Positions 1 through 7,088 of a stretch of 17,933 nt of DNA are shown here, piece after piece. The notes beneath the pieces were generated by a model. The model had not been told where the DNA came from and did no database searches. It saw nothing but the letters and a program-made list of their open reading frames with translations. The position numbers were made by a program, and so were the translations under genes. How positions within the stretch are numbered: the first letter of the stretch is position 1; each line of letters begins with the position of its first letter. This DNA is from Caulobacteraceae bacterium (GTDB lineage: Bacteria > Pseudomonadota > Alphaproteobacteria > Caulobacterales > Caulobacteraceae), in NCBI GenBank assembly GCA_013815405.1, contig JACDGF010000004.1:1-17933 (forward strand). Reading direction: 5' to 3'.

Positions 1-614
1 GCGATGTTCCGCTTGACCCATTGCAGGGCGGCGATCTGGTCCATGATCCCATAGGCGACCAAGGGCTCGTCGGGCCGCGCCGCCTTGGTCAGGGCCGGAT
101 GGGCGAAGAAACCCAGGGGGCCCAGGCGATAGTTGAGGGTGACCAGGATCACCCCGTCGCGCACGAAGGCCGAACCCTCATAGGCGCCCAGCGAACCCGC
201 CCCGGCGCTGTTGCCGCCGCCGTGCAGCCAGACCATGACCGGCGCCTTCGTCGCGCCCTTGGGCGCCCAGACGTTGAGGAACAGGCAATCCTCGCTGCTC
301 GCCCCGCTGGCCCCGCCTTCGTTGGGCGTCCCGTCGGCCTTGAGCTTTTGCGGGCAGATGGCCCCATAGGAGTCGGCGGCGCGCGGCGTGGTCCACGGGG
401 CGTGCTTTTTGGGCGGCGCCCAGCGAAGCGCGCCCACCGGCGCGGCGGCATAGGGCACGCCCTTGAACGAGACGACGTCACCTTTGGCCGCGCCCACGAG
501 TTCGCCGGAATCGATGCGGACCTTCGGCCCCGCCTGCGCCATCGCGCCGCCGGCTACGGACGCCACCGCCAGGATCAAGGCGACCGAAGCGGCCGCTCGC
601 CAATGAATGCGCAT
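1..614 (-). CDS. Secreted type-B carboxylesterase, N-terminal part (cut by window edge)
   Basis: The first 204 residues of a carboxylesterase type-B (alpha/beta hydrolase) are visible; the C-terminal part lies beyond the left edge. Family members are usually 500-550 residues. The protein opens with a charged start and a hydrophobic stretch ending in AMA-QA (about residues 1-27), a good Sec signal peptide, so it should act in the periplasm or outside the cell. Next come the family landmarks FKGVPYAAAPVGALRW, the type-B signature EDCLFLNVWAP (about residue 105) and the oxyanion-hole stretch VWLHGGGNSAG. The catalytic Ser (GESAG), Glu and His are not in view. The ATG at 614 follows GGGAGG at 619-624. 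It would hydrolyse carboxylic esters; the substrate cannot be told. It lies 67 bases downstream of the GNAT gene in the same direction and may not belong to the lipid pathway. Confidence 0.9.
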   Translation of the reverse strand, partial: MRIHWRAAASVALILAVASVAGGAMAQAGPKVRIDSGELVGAAKGDVVSFKGVPYAAAPVGALRWAPPKKHAPWTTPRAADSYGAICPQKLKADGTPNEGGASGASSEDCLFLNVWAPKGATKAPVMVWLHGGGNSAGAGSLGAYEGSAFVRDGVILVTLNYRLGPLGFFAHPALTKAARPDEPLVAYGIMDQIAALQWVKRNI

Positions 615-657
615 AGCACCTCCCGATTTTTGCGCCGGCACAATCGGTCGGCGCATC

Positions 658-679
658 GCGCCGGTCAAGCGGCCGGCGC
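658..679 (-). other. GC-rich hairpin after the GNAT stop
   Basis: A perfect 7-bp inverted repeat (GCGCCGG / CCGGCGC, 8-base loop) sits a few bases downstream of the GNAT stop and upstream of the esterase ribosome-binding site. No T-run follows it in the direction of transcription, so a classical terminator is not supported. It may attenuate read-through into the esterase gene or be chance in GC-rich DNA. Confidence 0.25.
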
Positions 680-681
680 GC

Positions 682-1254
682 CTATCGCGCCGCGCGCAGC
701 ATCGGCCAGAGCGTCGGAAAGTCGGCGACCTTGATCTCGCCCAGCACCTCGAAACCGTGACGTTCATAGAGCGGCATGTTCCTGGGGTTGGAGCTCTCCA
801 AGAAGGCGGGAAGGCGTGCCTGGTCCACCTCCTTGAGCGTCTCTTTGAGCAGGGCCGAACCGACGCCCCGCCCCTGGCGGGCCGGGTCGACGCCGATCAT
901 CGGCAAATACCAGTGGGTGTCGGTCGGATGGTAGACCGCCATCTGCTCCAAGGTCCCATAGACCCCGTCGCGGGCTTCGGGGGCGACGGTGGATTCGACC
1001 AGGGCGGCCAGAGCCTCCTGGTCGGGCTCCGCGCCCGGCGGCAGCCAGAGGGCCGCGCCCTCGTCGCCCTGGCCGCGCCAGGCGGTCCCCAACGCGAACG
1101 CCCCGCCGCCGAAGGCCCTCGCGAAACGCGGAAAACTGGCCAGATAGGTCCGCGCGTCGGGCCATAGATGCCGCGAGACCGGGTCGGATGAAAACGCCAG
1201 GGTGAGGCTGTCGACCACCGCGTCGGCCTCTGCGGCGCCGGCCGCGACGATCAC
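682..1254 (-). CDS. GNAT-family N-acyltransferase
   Basis: A GNAT-fold acyltransferase of about 190 residues. The acyl-CoA pyrophosphate-binding motif A reads GVDPARQGRGVGSALL (about residues 121-136), preceded by the beta-4 strand HWYLPMI. The C-terminal motif B region NPRNMPLYERHGFEV (156-170) is typical of the family. Such enzymes usually move an acetyl group from acetyl-CoA to an amine; the acceptor is unknown. It is the third gene after acp and the ketosynthase, with 54 bases between it and the ketosynthase stop. The GTG at 1254 was chosen because no ATG/GTG/TTG lies upstream in frame. However, the only good Shine-Dalgarno sequence (AGGGGA, 1276-1281) is 21 bases from it and 9 bases from an in-frame ATT (1264-1266). 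The N-terminus may therefore be four residues longer. A link to lipid synthesis is possible from position only. Confidence 0.85.
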   Translation of the reverse strand: MIVAAGAAEADAVVDSLTLAFSSDPVSRHLWPDARTYLASFPRFARAFGGGAFALGTAWRGQGDEGAALWLPPGAEPDQEALAALVESTVAPEARDGVYGTLEQMAVYHPTDTHWYLPMIGVDPARQGRGVGSALLKETLKEVDQARLPAFLESSNPRNMPLYERHGFEVLGEIKVADFPTLWPMLRAAR

Positions 1255-1275
1255 TGTCCGCTCAATCGTGGTCGC

Positions 1276-1281
1276 TCCCCT
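1276..1281 (-). promoter_or_regulatory. Shine-Dalgarno suggesting an ATT start for the GNAT gene
   Basis: AGGGGA on the minus strand lies 9 bases before an in-frame ATT (1264-1266) and 21 bases before the GTG used here (1252-1254). The spacing favours the ATT or loose initiation at the GTG. The reading frame is open through this stretch. Confidence 0.3.
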
Positions 1282-1308
1282 GGCCGTTACCCCGGCGCTG
1301 AACGGGTA

Positions 1309-2559
1309 TCATGCGCCCCAACGCTTGAACACAAGGCTGGTGTTCAGTCCCCCGAAGGCGAAGGCGTTGAGCAACAGGGCGCCCGCCTCGATCGGCCGGG
1401 CCTCGCCGACCACCAGGTCGAGATCGCAGTCCGGATCGGGCCCCAGCCAGTTCAGGATCGGGGGCGCGAGGCGTTCGGCCAGCGCCATCAGGCCGATGAT
1501 CCCCTGGACGGCCGTGGCCGCGCCGATCAGATGGCCGTGGGCGCTCTTGGTCGCGATCACCGGATGGTCCTTGGCGCGGGCGCCGAACACGGCATGGATG
1601 GCCGCCGCCTCGTTCTTGTCATTGAGAGGGGTGCCGGTGCCGTGGGTGGAAATCAGGAGCGGGGAGCCCTCCAACGTCCCGGCCTGTTCACAGGCGGCGG
1701 TCATGGCGCTCACCGCGCCCTCGAGGCTGGGTTGGGTCCAGTGGAAGGCGTCGGACGACAGCCCCACCCCCGCCAGTTCACCGAGGATGGGCGCTCCGCG
1801 CTTCTCGGCGTGTTCGAGCCCCTCCAGCACCAGGGCGGCGCCCCCTTCGCCGATCACCATGCCGTCGCGGCCGGCGGAGAACGGGCGGCAGGTGGTGGGG
1901 CTCATGGCCTGGAGCCCTTCCCAGCCGCGCAGGCATCCGGGGGTGGCGATGGCCTCGCTACCGCCGACCAGGGCGACGTCCGCCGCTCCGGAGGCGATGA
2001 AGGCGGCGCCCTGGGCGATGGCGTGGCCCGAGGAGGAACAGGCGCTGGAAACCGCGAACACCGGGCCGCGCACGCCAAACTCCATGGCCACCGCGCTGAC
2101 GGGCGCGCTCACCATCACCTTGGGCACGCTCAAGGGGTGCATGCGCGCGATCCTCTGGCCGTAGAAGCGTTCGTAGGCGTGCTCCATCGTATGGATGCCG
2201 GCGAAGCCGTGGCCCAGGACCACCGCGGCCCGCCGCTCGAGCACCGGCTCGCCGATCAGCCCGGCCTGGGCCAGCGCCTCGTGCGCCGCGGTCAGGGCGA
2301 AGACGGTGAAGGGGTCGAGGGAATTGCCGACCCGGCGGCCGAGCGCCGCCTCGAGCGGCCCGGTCACCTCCCCGTCCACCAGGGCCGCGGGGGTCGTGTG
2401 CGCCGGTGGGCCATGGGGCCCCGGATCGAAGGTGTGCGGGGCGATGGCGCCCGCCCCGTCCCGCGCCGCGGCCCAGACATCCTTCGCCGTATGGCCGAGG
2501 GCGCAGACCGCGCCCAGGCCGGTGACGACAATTCGCCGGCCCGACGCGCCCACCCCCAT
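1309..2559 (-). CDS. FabF-like beta-ketoacyl-ACP synthase (KAS II type)
   Basis: A condensing enzyme of 416 residues, the usual length for KAS II. The thiolase-fold catalytic set is complete: Cys174 in VSSACSSSG, His306 in THGTGTPLND, Lys338 and His343 in KSAHGHLIGAA. The glycine-rich end NAFAFGGLNTSLVF is present. It should perform decarboxylative Claisen condensation of malonyl-ACP with an acyl primer. The ATG at 2559 shares one base with the stop codon of the upstream acp (TGATG), so the two are translationally coupled and this ACP is the likely partner. The open frame continues upstream to 2898, but that part runs through acp in another frame and is not protein. No reductase or dehydratase accompanies it, so it is probably not the housekeeping fabF; it may make a special acyl chain for the neighbouring lipid pathway (inference). 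Confidence 0.93.
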   Translation of the reverse strand: MGVGASGRRIVVTGLGAVCALGHTAKDVWAAARDGAGAIAPHTFDPGPHGPPAHTTPAALVDGEVTGPLEAALGRRVGNSLDPFTVFALTAAHEALAQAGLIGEPVLERRAAVVLGHGFAGIHTMEHAYERFYGQRIARMHPLSVPKVMVSAPVSAVAMEFGVRGPVFAVSSACSSSGHAIAQGAAFIASGAADVALVGGSEAIATPGCLRGWEGLQAMSPTTCRPFSAGRDGMVIGEGGAALVLEGLEHAEKRGAPILGELAGVGLSSDAFHWTQPSLEGAVSAMTAACEQAGTLEGSPLLISTHGTGTPLNDKNEAAAIHAVFGARAKDHPVIATKSAHGHLIGAATAVQGIIGLMALAERLAPPILNWLGPDPDCDLDLVVGEARPIEAGALLLNAFAFGGLNTSLVFKRWGA

Positions 2560-2804
2560 CAGCCGCCAGACTTTCCGACCAGGTCCTTGAGCGTATCGAT
2601 GAAACCCCCAAGATCGACCGTGTCGCTGAACGCGTCTTGAGGGATTTCCACGCCGTATTTTTCCTCCACCGCGAAGACGATGCTGATCACGTCCACCGAG
2701 TCCAGCCCGAGGTCCGCCAGGGTCGCCTCGCGCGCCAGCTTGCCCCGGTCGATCAGCGCCTCGGCGGCGATCAGGTCCAGAAGGTCTTCGTCCACGGTGG
2801 CCAT
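2559..2804 (-). CDS. Acyl carrier protein (partner of the ketosynthase)
   Basis: An 81-residue acidic acyl carrier protein. The phosphopantetheine attachment site is Ser36 in DLGLDSVDVI, followed by the helix-III region EEKYGVEIP typical of type II ACPs. It carries acyl chains as thioesters in the cytoplasm. The ATG at 2804 was preferred to the TTG one codon upstream because it has GGAG at a suitable distance and gives the usual ACP start. Its stop overlaps the ATG of the ketosynthase gene by one base. The window has a second, different ACP (8309-8605), so the ketosynthase and SPT each have their own carrier. Confidence 0.93.
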   Translation of the reverse strand: MATVDEDLLDLIAAEALIDRGKLAREATLADLGLDSVDVISIVFAVEEKYGVEIPQDAFSDTVDLGGFIDTLKDLVGKSGG

Positions 2805-2847
2805 CAAAGTCTCCGCTCCCGGTCGCCGTTAGCCATATCAAGGCGGA

Positions 2848-2869
2848 GCCTCGCCACCAACAGCGAGGC
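2848..2869. promoter_or_regulatory. 7-bp inverted repeat in divergent promoter region
   Basis: The 140-base gap between acp (minus strand) and the YiiX-like gene (plus strand) must hold both promoters. In it, GCCTCGC and GCGAGGC form a perfect inverted repeat around an 8-base spacer. It could be an operator for a dimeric regulator. At this GC content a 7-bp match is weak evidence. Confidence 0.25.
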
Positions 2870-2944
2870 GCGAGCGCGGAGGGGATCGGCGCGGCCAAGC
2901 CTGGCCCATGCTAAGGTCGCCTGGACCAGGAAGGGGCAGCGACG

Positions 2945-3574
2945 ATGGCGATCGGCGACGACGTGTTTACCCGCTTGCCGCCGGAGAGCCTCGAGACGAT
3001 CTCGCCGCGGGTTCGCGACGGCGACATCTTGATGTGCGCGGCCAAGGATCCCTTCTCGCGCCTGATCGGCTGGAGCACCAAGAGCCCGTGGAGTCACGTC
3101 GCCGTCGCGTGCCGCTGGCCAGCCATGAATCGGATCATGGCCTTCGAATGCGTGGAACATCTGGGAGTCCACGCCGTCTCGCTGTCCAAGTTCATCAGCC
3201 AGACGAGTAGCGGGACGAGGCCCTATCCGGGCAGGATCGTCCTGGCCCGGCACGACGACCTGGCCGGGCGCGGCGACGGGTCAGGGGTCGACGAGCTCAA
3301 ACCTCTCGCCCAATTCGCCATCGATCACATGGGCGACCGCTTCTCCGGCGGCGAAGTGGTCAAGATCGCCACCCGTATCCTCGTCGGCCGTATCGAGCGC
3401 CATATGCCCCGGTCCCTGGGCCCCAGCGACGAGTTCATCTGTTCGGAATTCGTCGCCCGGTGTTTCAACAGTATCGGGATCCAGATCGCCTGGGATGGCC
3501 TGGGCTTCATCGCCCCGGCCGACTTCGCCCTGGATCCGAAAATCCAAGCGGTGGCGCAGATCCAGACACGGTAG
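2945..3574 (+). CDS. YiiX/YaeF-like permuted papain-fold (NlpC/P60-related) enzyme
   Basis: A 209-residue protein with the circularly permuted NlpC/P60 arrangement, in which the catalytic His comes before the Cys. It begins VRDGDILMC (23-31), as in YiiX/YaeF proteins. The predicted His is His51 in SPWSHVAVA, a possible third polar residue is Glu68 in MAFECV, and the Cys is Cys166 in FICSEFVARCF. Members of this clan (LRAT, YaeF, YiiX) are cysteine hydrolases or acyltransferases, several of which act on lipids; this one's substrate is not known. No signal peptide is visible, so it is probably cytoplasmic. The ATG at 2945 follows GGAAGGGG. It is divergent from acp-KS and ends 9 bases from the convergent ceramide synthase stop, which makes an amidase or acyltransferase role on sphingolipids an attractive guess. 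The call could be wrong in function but hardly in fold. Confidence 0.75.
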   Translation: MAIGDDVFTRLPPESLETISPRVRDGDILMCAAKDPFSRLIGWSTKSPWSHVAVACRWPAMNRIMAFECVEHLGVHAVSLSKFISQTSSGTRPYPGRIVLARHDDLAGRGDGSGVDELKPLAQFAIDHMGDRFSGGEVVKIATRILVGRIERHMPRSLGPSDEFICSEFVARCFNSIGIQIAWDGLGFIAPADFALDPKIQAVAQIQTR

Positions 3575-3583
3575 CACCGTCGA

Positions 3584-4792
3584 TCAGAGCCTTAGGGTCA
3601 TGTCCGGGCGCACGCTTGCGCCGATTTCGCCGCCCGGGGCCGAAGGAGCCGGGCTCCCGCCGATCTTCTTGCCGTAGATTCGGTAGGTCTTGTAGATCCG
3701 CGCGCCGAAGCTCTCGAGGATGTGGCGCATGGCCAGGTTGTCCTCCAGGATCCAGGAATATTCGCCCTGGGTGATGCCGGCCTTCACCCCCTCGCGGCGG
3801 ATGGCGTCGAGGATCACGAAGGGGGCGAAAGCGCCGCGCGGGTCGCGGGCGAACTTGCGCTTCACCCCCATCAGCGGCACCCGGCCGCGCTTGACGCCGG
3901 CGACCTTCAGACGCCACAACAGCTTGGCCCAGCCGAAGGGGAAAAGCCGGCCGTTCAGATCGAACGTGGCGTCGTTGAGGTTGGGCAGAAGAACCCCTAA
4001 GCCCGCCGCCTCGCCGTCGATCTCCAGGAACCAGACGAGGCGGGGGTGAAGCAGCGGCTTCAAGGCTCGCGCCAGGTGAGTCGTCTCGGCCTCGGTGACC
4101 GGCGAGGCGCCCCAATTCTGGGACCACGCGTCGTTCAGGATGTCGACCAGAATGCGCACGTCCTCATCGAGCCGGTCCATCCGGACCGGCCGCAGATTGA
4201 CCCCGGCGGGAAGCGGCCGGTTCAGCCGCGCCTGCACGCCCGGGGTGAAGACCGGAACGTCGGAGATATAGGCGTAGACATCCTTGGCCTTTTCATAGCC
4301 CTGCTCCTCGATCCGCCGGGCGGCGTAGGGTGGGTCGTGGCCCATCATCAGCATGGGCGGCGCATCGAAGCCGTCGATCAGCAGCCCGACCTCTTCGTTG
4401 ATCGAGAGGTTGAACGGCCCCGTCGCCCGCGCCCGCCCCCGCGCGCGCAGCCACGCCTCGGCCTCAGCGAAGAGCGCCGCGAAGACCTCCGGATCGTCCT
4501 CCGCGGCGATCATCCCGAAATAGCCGGCCGGCGCGGCCGCGTCGGTGGCCGCCAGATGGTCGATCTGGGCGCTGATCCGGCCCACATCGCGACCGCCCTT
4601 GTGGGCCAGCCAGAACTGGACCTCTGCATGCTCGAAGAAGGGGTTGTGCTTGGCGGACAAGGCCTCACGACGTTCCAGGAGCAGCGGCGCGATCCAGTTC
4701 GGATCGCCGGCGTTGAGCCGCATGGGCACGCGAATGAACCGTTCCAGCTGCGCGGCCGTCGAGACCGGCAGGATGTCCACCGACGCGCTCAT
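3584..4792 (-). CDS. bcerS: Bacterial ceramide synthase, GNAT-fold N-acyltransferase
   Basis: A 402-residue protein of the long hypothetical family (YghO-like, GNAT fold) to which the Caulobacter ceramide synthase (CCNA_01212) belongs. I recognise it by family features and by its place in the operon, not by alignment. Typical stretches are IRVPMRLNAGDPNWIAPLL (20-38), a region around 125-150 with GPFNLSINEEVGLLIDGFD, and the C-terminal GNAT-like part with EYSWILEDNLAMRHILESFG followed by YKTYRIYGKKI, as in substrate-acylating GNATs. The reaction would be transfer of an acyl chain from acyl-CoA to the amine of (3-oxo)sphinganine to form (dihydro)ceramide in the cytoplasm. The ATG at 4792 overlaps the stop of the LptF-LptG gene (ATGA), so translation is coupled. 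It is the last gene of the operon and converges on the YiiX-like gene. Confidence 0.85.
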   Translation of the reverse strand: MSASVDILPVSTAAQLERFIRVPMRLNAGDPNWIAPLLLERREALSAKHNPFFEHAEVQFWLAHKGGRDVGRISAQIDHLAATDAAAPAGYFGMIAAEDDPEVFAALFAEAEAWLRARGRARATGPFNLSINEEVGLLIDGFDAPPMLMMGHDPPYAARRIEEQGYEKAKDVYAYISDVPVFTPGVQARLNRPLPAGVNLRPVRMDRLDEDVRILVDILNDAWSQNWGASPVTEAETTHLARALKPLLHPRLVWFLEIDGEAAGLGVLLPNLNDATFDLNGRLFPFGWAKLLWRLKVAGVKRGRVPLMGVKRKFARDPRGAFAPFVILDAIRREGVKAGITQGEYSWILEDNLAMRHILESFGARIYKTYRIYGKKIGGSPAPSAPGGEIGASVRPDMTLRL

Positions 4793-7083
4793 CCCTCGGC
4801 GTAGAGCAGGATGCTGACCGCGCCGGCGGCGAACCCCACCGGCGCCCCCCAGGCGGCCGCCAGGGGCGGAAGCACCCCGGTCTGCCCCATGGCGGTAAGC
4901 AGGCCGTCGACCACCAGATAGAGCAGGCCGCAGCCCAGGCCGAAGATCACCGGAGCGGTGCGGTTGCTGCGCGCGTGGCCAAGCGCCGTGGGCAGGGCCA
5001 AAAGCAGCATGATGATCGGCGCCAAACCCTCGGCGACCGTCCGGTAGAGACGGGTCTTGAACTGGTTGGGGCTCTTGTCCACGGGCCCTTTTCCGAACAG
5101 CGAGCGGAGGGCGGTTCCGGAGGTGATTTCGTAGGTGTTGGAGAACAGGCGCGCCGCGTCGCTGGGCCGCAGGCTGGTGCGCCAATCCATCGCCGCGACG
5201 GTCATGGTCTCGGCGCGGCTTTCGTGAAGATCGGTGACCTTGGCGTCGTGAAGCCTCCAGCCGCCGTTCTGCCGCGTGGCGTCCACCGCGGTCATCCGTC
5301 GGACGAGCGCCTGGCGATCGTCACGCTGATAGATGGAGACTCCGTGCAGGATCGCCGCTCCGGGAGACGCCGATTTTATGGTGACCACGTCGCCGTCGAT
5401 CCGGAACCAGCGCGGCGCCGGGGCCTTTTTCGCCGGGCCGGGGGCGCTCGCGGCCCACCAGGTGGCCAGAGCCTGCTGCGCCCGAGGGGTGACCTGATCG
5501 GTCACCACCAGGTCCAGCGCCGCCACCGCAAGGGCCACCGGCAGGGTGCGCCTGAAAATCTGGAACAGCGACAGGCCCGTGATGCGCATCACCACCAGCT
5601 CGCTGTTACGGGCCAGTTGGCTGAAGGTGAAGATGGCGCCGGCGAGCACGGCGAAGGGCGCCACCTCCTGAAACAGGAACGGCAGGCGCAGGAGCATGTA
5701 GCGGCCGATCTCGAGCACGCCGCCGCGGGCGAGGATGTCGCTGGTTCGTTCCAGAAGATCGATGAGCTGCAGAAGGCCCATCAAGGCGGCGGCGGCGGCG
5801 GCGGTGCGCGCCGCCATGATGCGGGTCAGATAGGCCGAGAGGCTCAAGGCCCCCCTCTTGTGCATCGCGGTCGGGGCGACCTTGAAGCGCCGCTCGAACA
5901 GCGCCTCGAGACGCAGGAACAGGCCGGAGATGGGGGTCTCGCCGGGCCGCCGGCGGCTCGACAGGAAGAGCCAGAGCCCGAAGGCGGCGATCAGGGCGAA
6001 GGCGCCGCCCAAGGCGAGAGCGGGATCCACCTTGCCCGAGGCCGCGAAGCTCTTGCACAGGGTCACGCCGTGATGGAAAGCCACCAGGACCACCGCCCCG
6101 ACGATCATTCCGGGCGCCCGGCGTCCCCGCTTGGCGGCCAGGGCGAGGGGCAGGGCGAGCAGGGGGAGGAAGGGGATGGCCAGGGAACGGGCGAGACGGG
6201 CGTAGAGTTCGGCCTGCAGCACCCTTTTGGGGATCATCGCGTCGGGGCGTTTTATCTCCGCGGCCAGTTCGGGAAGCGTGAGTTCCTGCTCGTCCCCGCC
6301 CCGGGGGCTCAGGGTCGCGCCGCCGCTCAGGATCTCGTGGTCGGTGAAGTCCCCGAACCGGAGCAGGCGGATGGCGCCCTTGGCGGCGTCCGACAAAATC
6401 AGGCCGCCGCCCAGGCGAAGGTCGGTGGTCTTGCGGTCCGGGCGCAGGCCCAAGGCGCCCTCGCTGGCGGTGACCACGGTCTCGCCGTCCGCCGACTTCC
6501 GCCGGATGAAGACGCCCTTGAGGCTGCGGCCGGTGGCGTCCACCTCATCGGCGGTGATGGTGAAGTCGGGGCCGGCGTGGATGAACACCTGCGGATCAAG
6601 CTGGGCGGTCCATCCGGCCTGGGTCGCGGCGTTGAGCACGGCGCGATAGCCGAAGCGGCTATAGGGTTGGAGAAACCCGGTCAGCAGGATGCTGATCACG
6701 CCCAGCAGGACGCCGGCGAACACCAGGGGCGCGACGATCCGCTCGAAGGGAATGCCGCCAGCTAGGGCGGCGTCGATCTCGCTTTCCTCGTCCAGCCGGG
6801 CGATGACGATGAACATGGCCACGAAGAACGAGGCCGGCAGGGCCAGTCCCAGCTGATAGGGAACCAGATTGGTGATCAGGCCGAAGAGATAGCCCAGCCG
6901 GGCGCCGTTGGAGGCCAGCTCGTTGATCAGGCGAAGGGTCTGTTCCAGAAGGAACGCGACCAGGGTGACGCCCAGCACCGCCGCCGCCGGCATGGCCAGC
7001 ATGCGCAGTAGGTACCCATCGAGGATAGCCGGCCGCCAGGATGTCCGGTAGGCCACCGGGGCGGCCAAGGTGATGGCCGTCAC
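4789..7083 (-). CDS. LptF-LptG fusion permease (YjgP/YjgQ tandem)
   Basis: A 764-residue membrane protein made of two LptF/LptG-type halves in one chain. Half one has TM segments near 26-48, 65-95 and 118-138, a periplasmic beta-jellyroll at about 155-275 and TM segments at 298-377. Half two starts near 414, has TM segments at 420-442, 466-490 and 508-528, a jellyroll at about 555-650 and final TM segments at 686-762. Each half carries the expected cytoplasmic coupling stretch (about 95-116 and 489-510). LptF and LptG are normally separate proteins of about 360 residues that form, with LptB, the extractor of LPS from the inner membrane. Here the fusion sits between SPT and ceramide synthase, so its likely cargo is a sphingolipid rather than LPS (inference). 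The GTG at 7083 lies 5 bases after the SPT stop; its own stop overlaps the next ATG. No LptB-like ATPase is in the window. Confidence 0.9.
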   Translation of the reverse strand: MTAITLAAPVAYRTSWRPAILDGYLLRMLAMPAAAVLGVTLVAFLLEQTLRLINELASNGARLGYLFGLITNLVPYQLGLALPASFFVAMFIVIARLDEESEIDAALAGGIPFERIVAPLVFAGVLLGVISILLTGFLQPYSRFGYRAVLNAATQAGWTAQLDPQVFIHAGPDFTITADEVDATGRSLKGVFIRRKSADGETVVTASEGALGLRPDRKTTDLRLGGGLILSDAAKGAIRLLRFGDFTDHEILSGGATLSPRGGDEQELTLPELAAEIKRPDAMIPKRVLQAELYARLARSLAIPFLPLLALPLALAAKRGRRAPGMIVGAVVLVAFHHGVTLCKSFAASGKVDPALALGGAFALIAAFGLWLFLSSRRRPGETPISGLFLRLEALFERRFKVAPTAMHKRGALSLSAYLTRIMAARTAAAAAALMGLLQLIDLLERTSDILARGGVLEIGRYMLLRLPFLFQEVAPFAVLAGAIFTFSQLARNSELVVMRITGLSLFQIFRRTLPVALAVAALDLVVTDQVTPRAQQALATWWAASAPGPAKKAPAPRWFRIDGDVVTIKSASPGAAILHGVSIYQRDDRQALVRRMTAVDATRQNGGWRLHDAKVTDLHESRAETMTVAAMDWRTSLRPSDAARLFSNTYEITSGTALRSLFGKGPVDKSPNQFKTRLYRTVAEGLAPIIMLLLALPTALGHARSNRTAPVIFGLGCGLLYLVVDGLLTAMGQTGVLPPLAAAWGAPVGFAAGAVSILLYAEG

Positions 7084-7088
7084 GCCAG

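Noticed and set aside
2560..2898. N-terminal extension of the ketosynthase frame to 529 residues
   Set aside because: The extra 113 residues run through acp in another frame and resemble no ketosynthase. The ATG at 2559 gives the normal length and a TGATG junction.
2804..3253. 149-residue minus-strand frame opposite the YiiX-like gene
   Set aside because: It is the antisense of a gene with recognisable catalytic motifs and looks like no protein family.
3575..3583. Search for a terminator between the convergent YiiX-like and ceramide synthase genes
   Set aside because: Only nine bases separate the stops and no hairpin with a T-run is visible.
5785..5804. Short GGC trinucleotide run
   Set aside because: It encodes an alanine stretch in a transmembrane helix of the permease. 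The length is ordinary for GC-rich coding DNA, with no sign of phase variation.
4975..6765. 596-residue plus-strand frame opposite the LptF-LptG gene
   Set aside because: Low-complexity Gly/Gln/Arg-rich antisense frame, typical of GC-rich DNA. The minus strand has clear TM and jellyroll structure.
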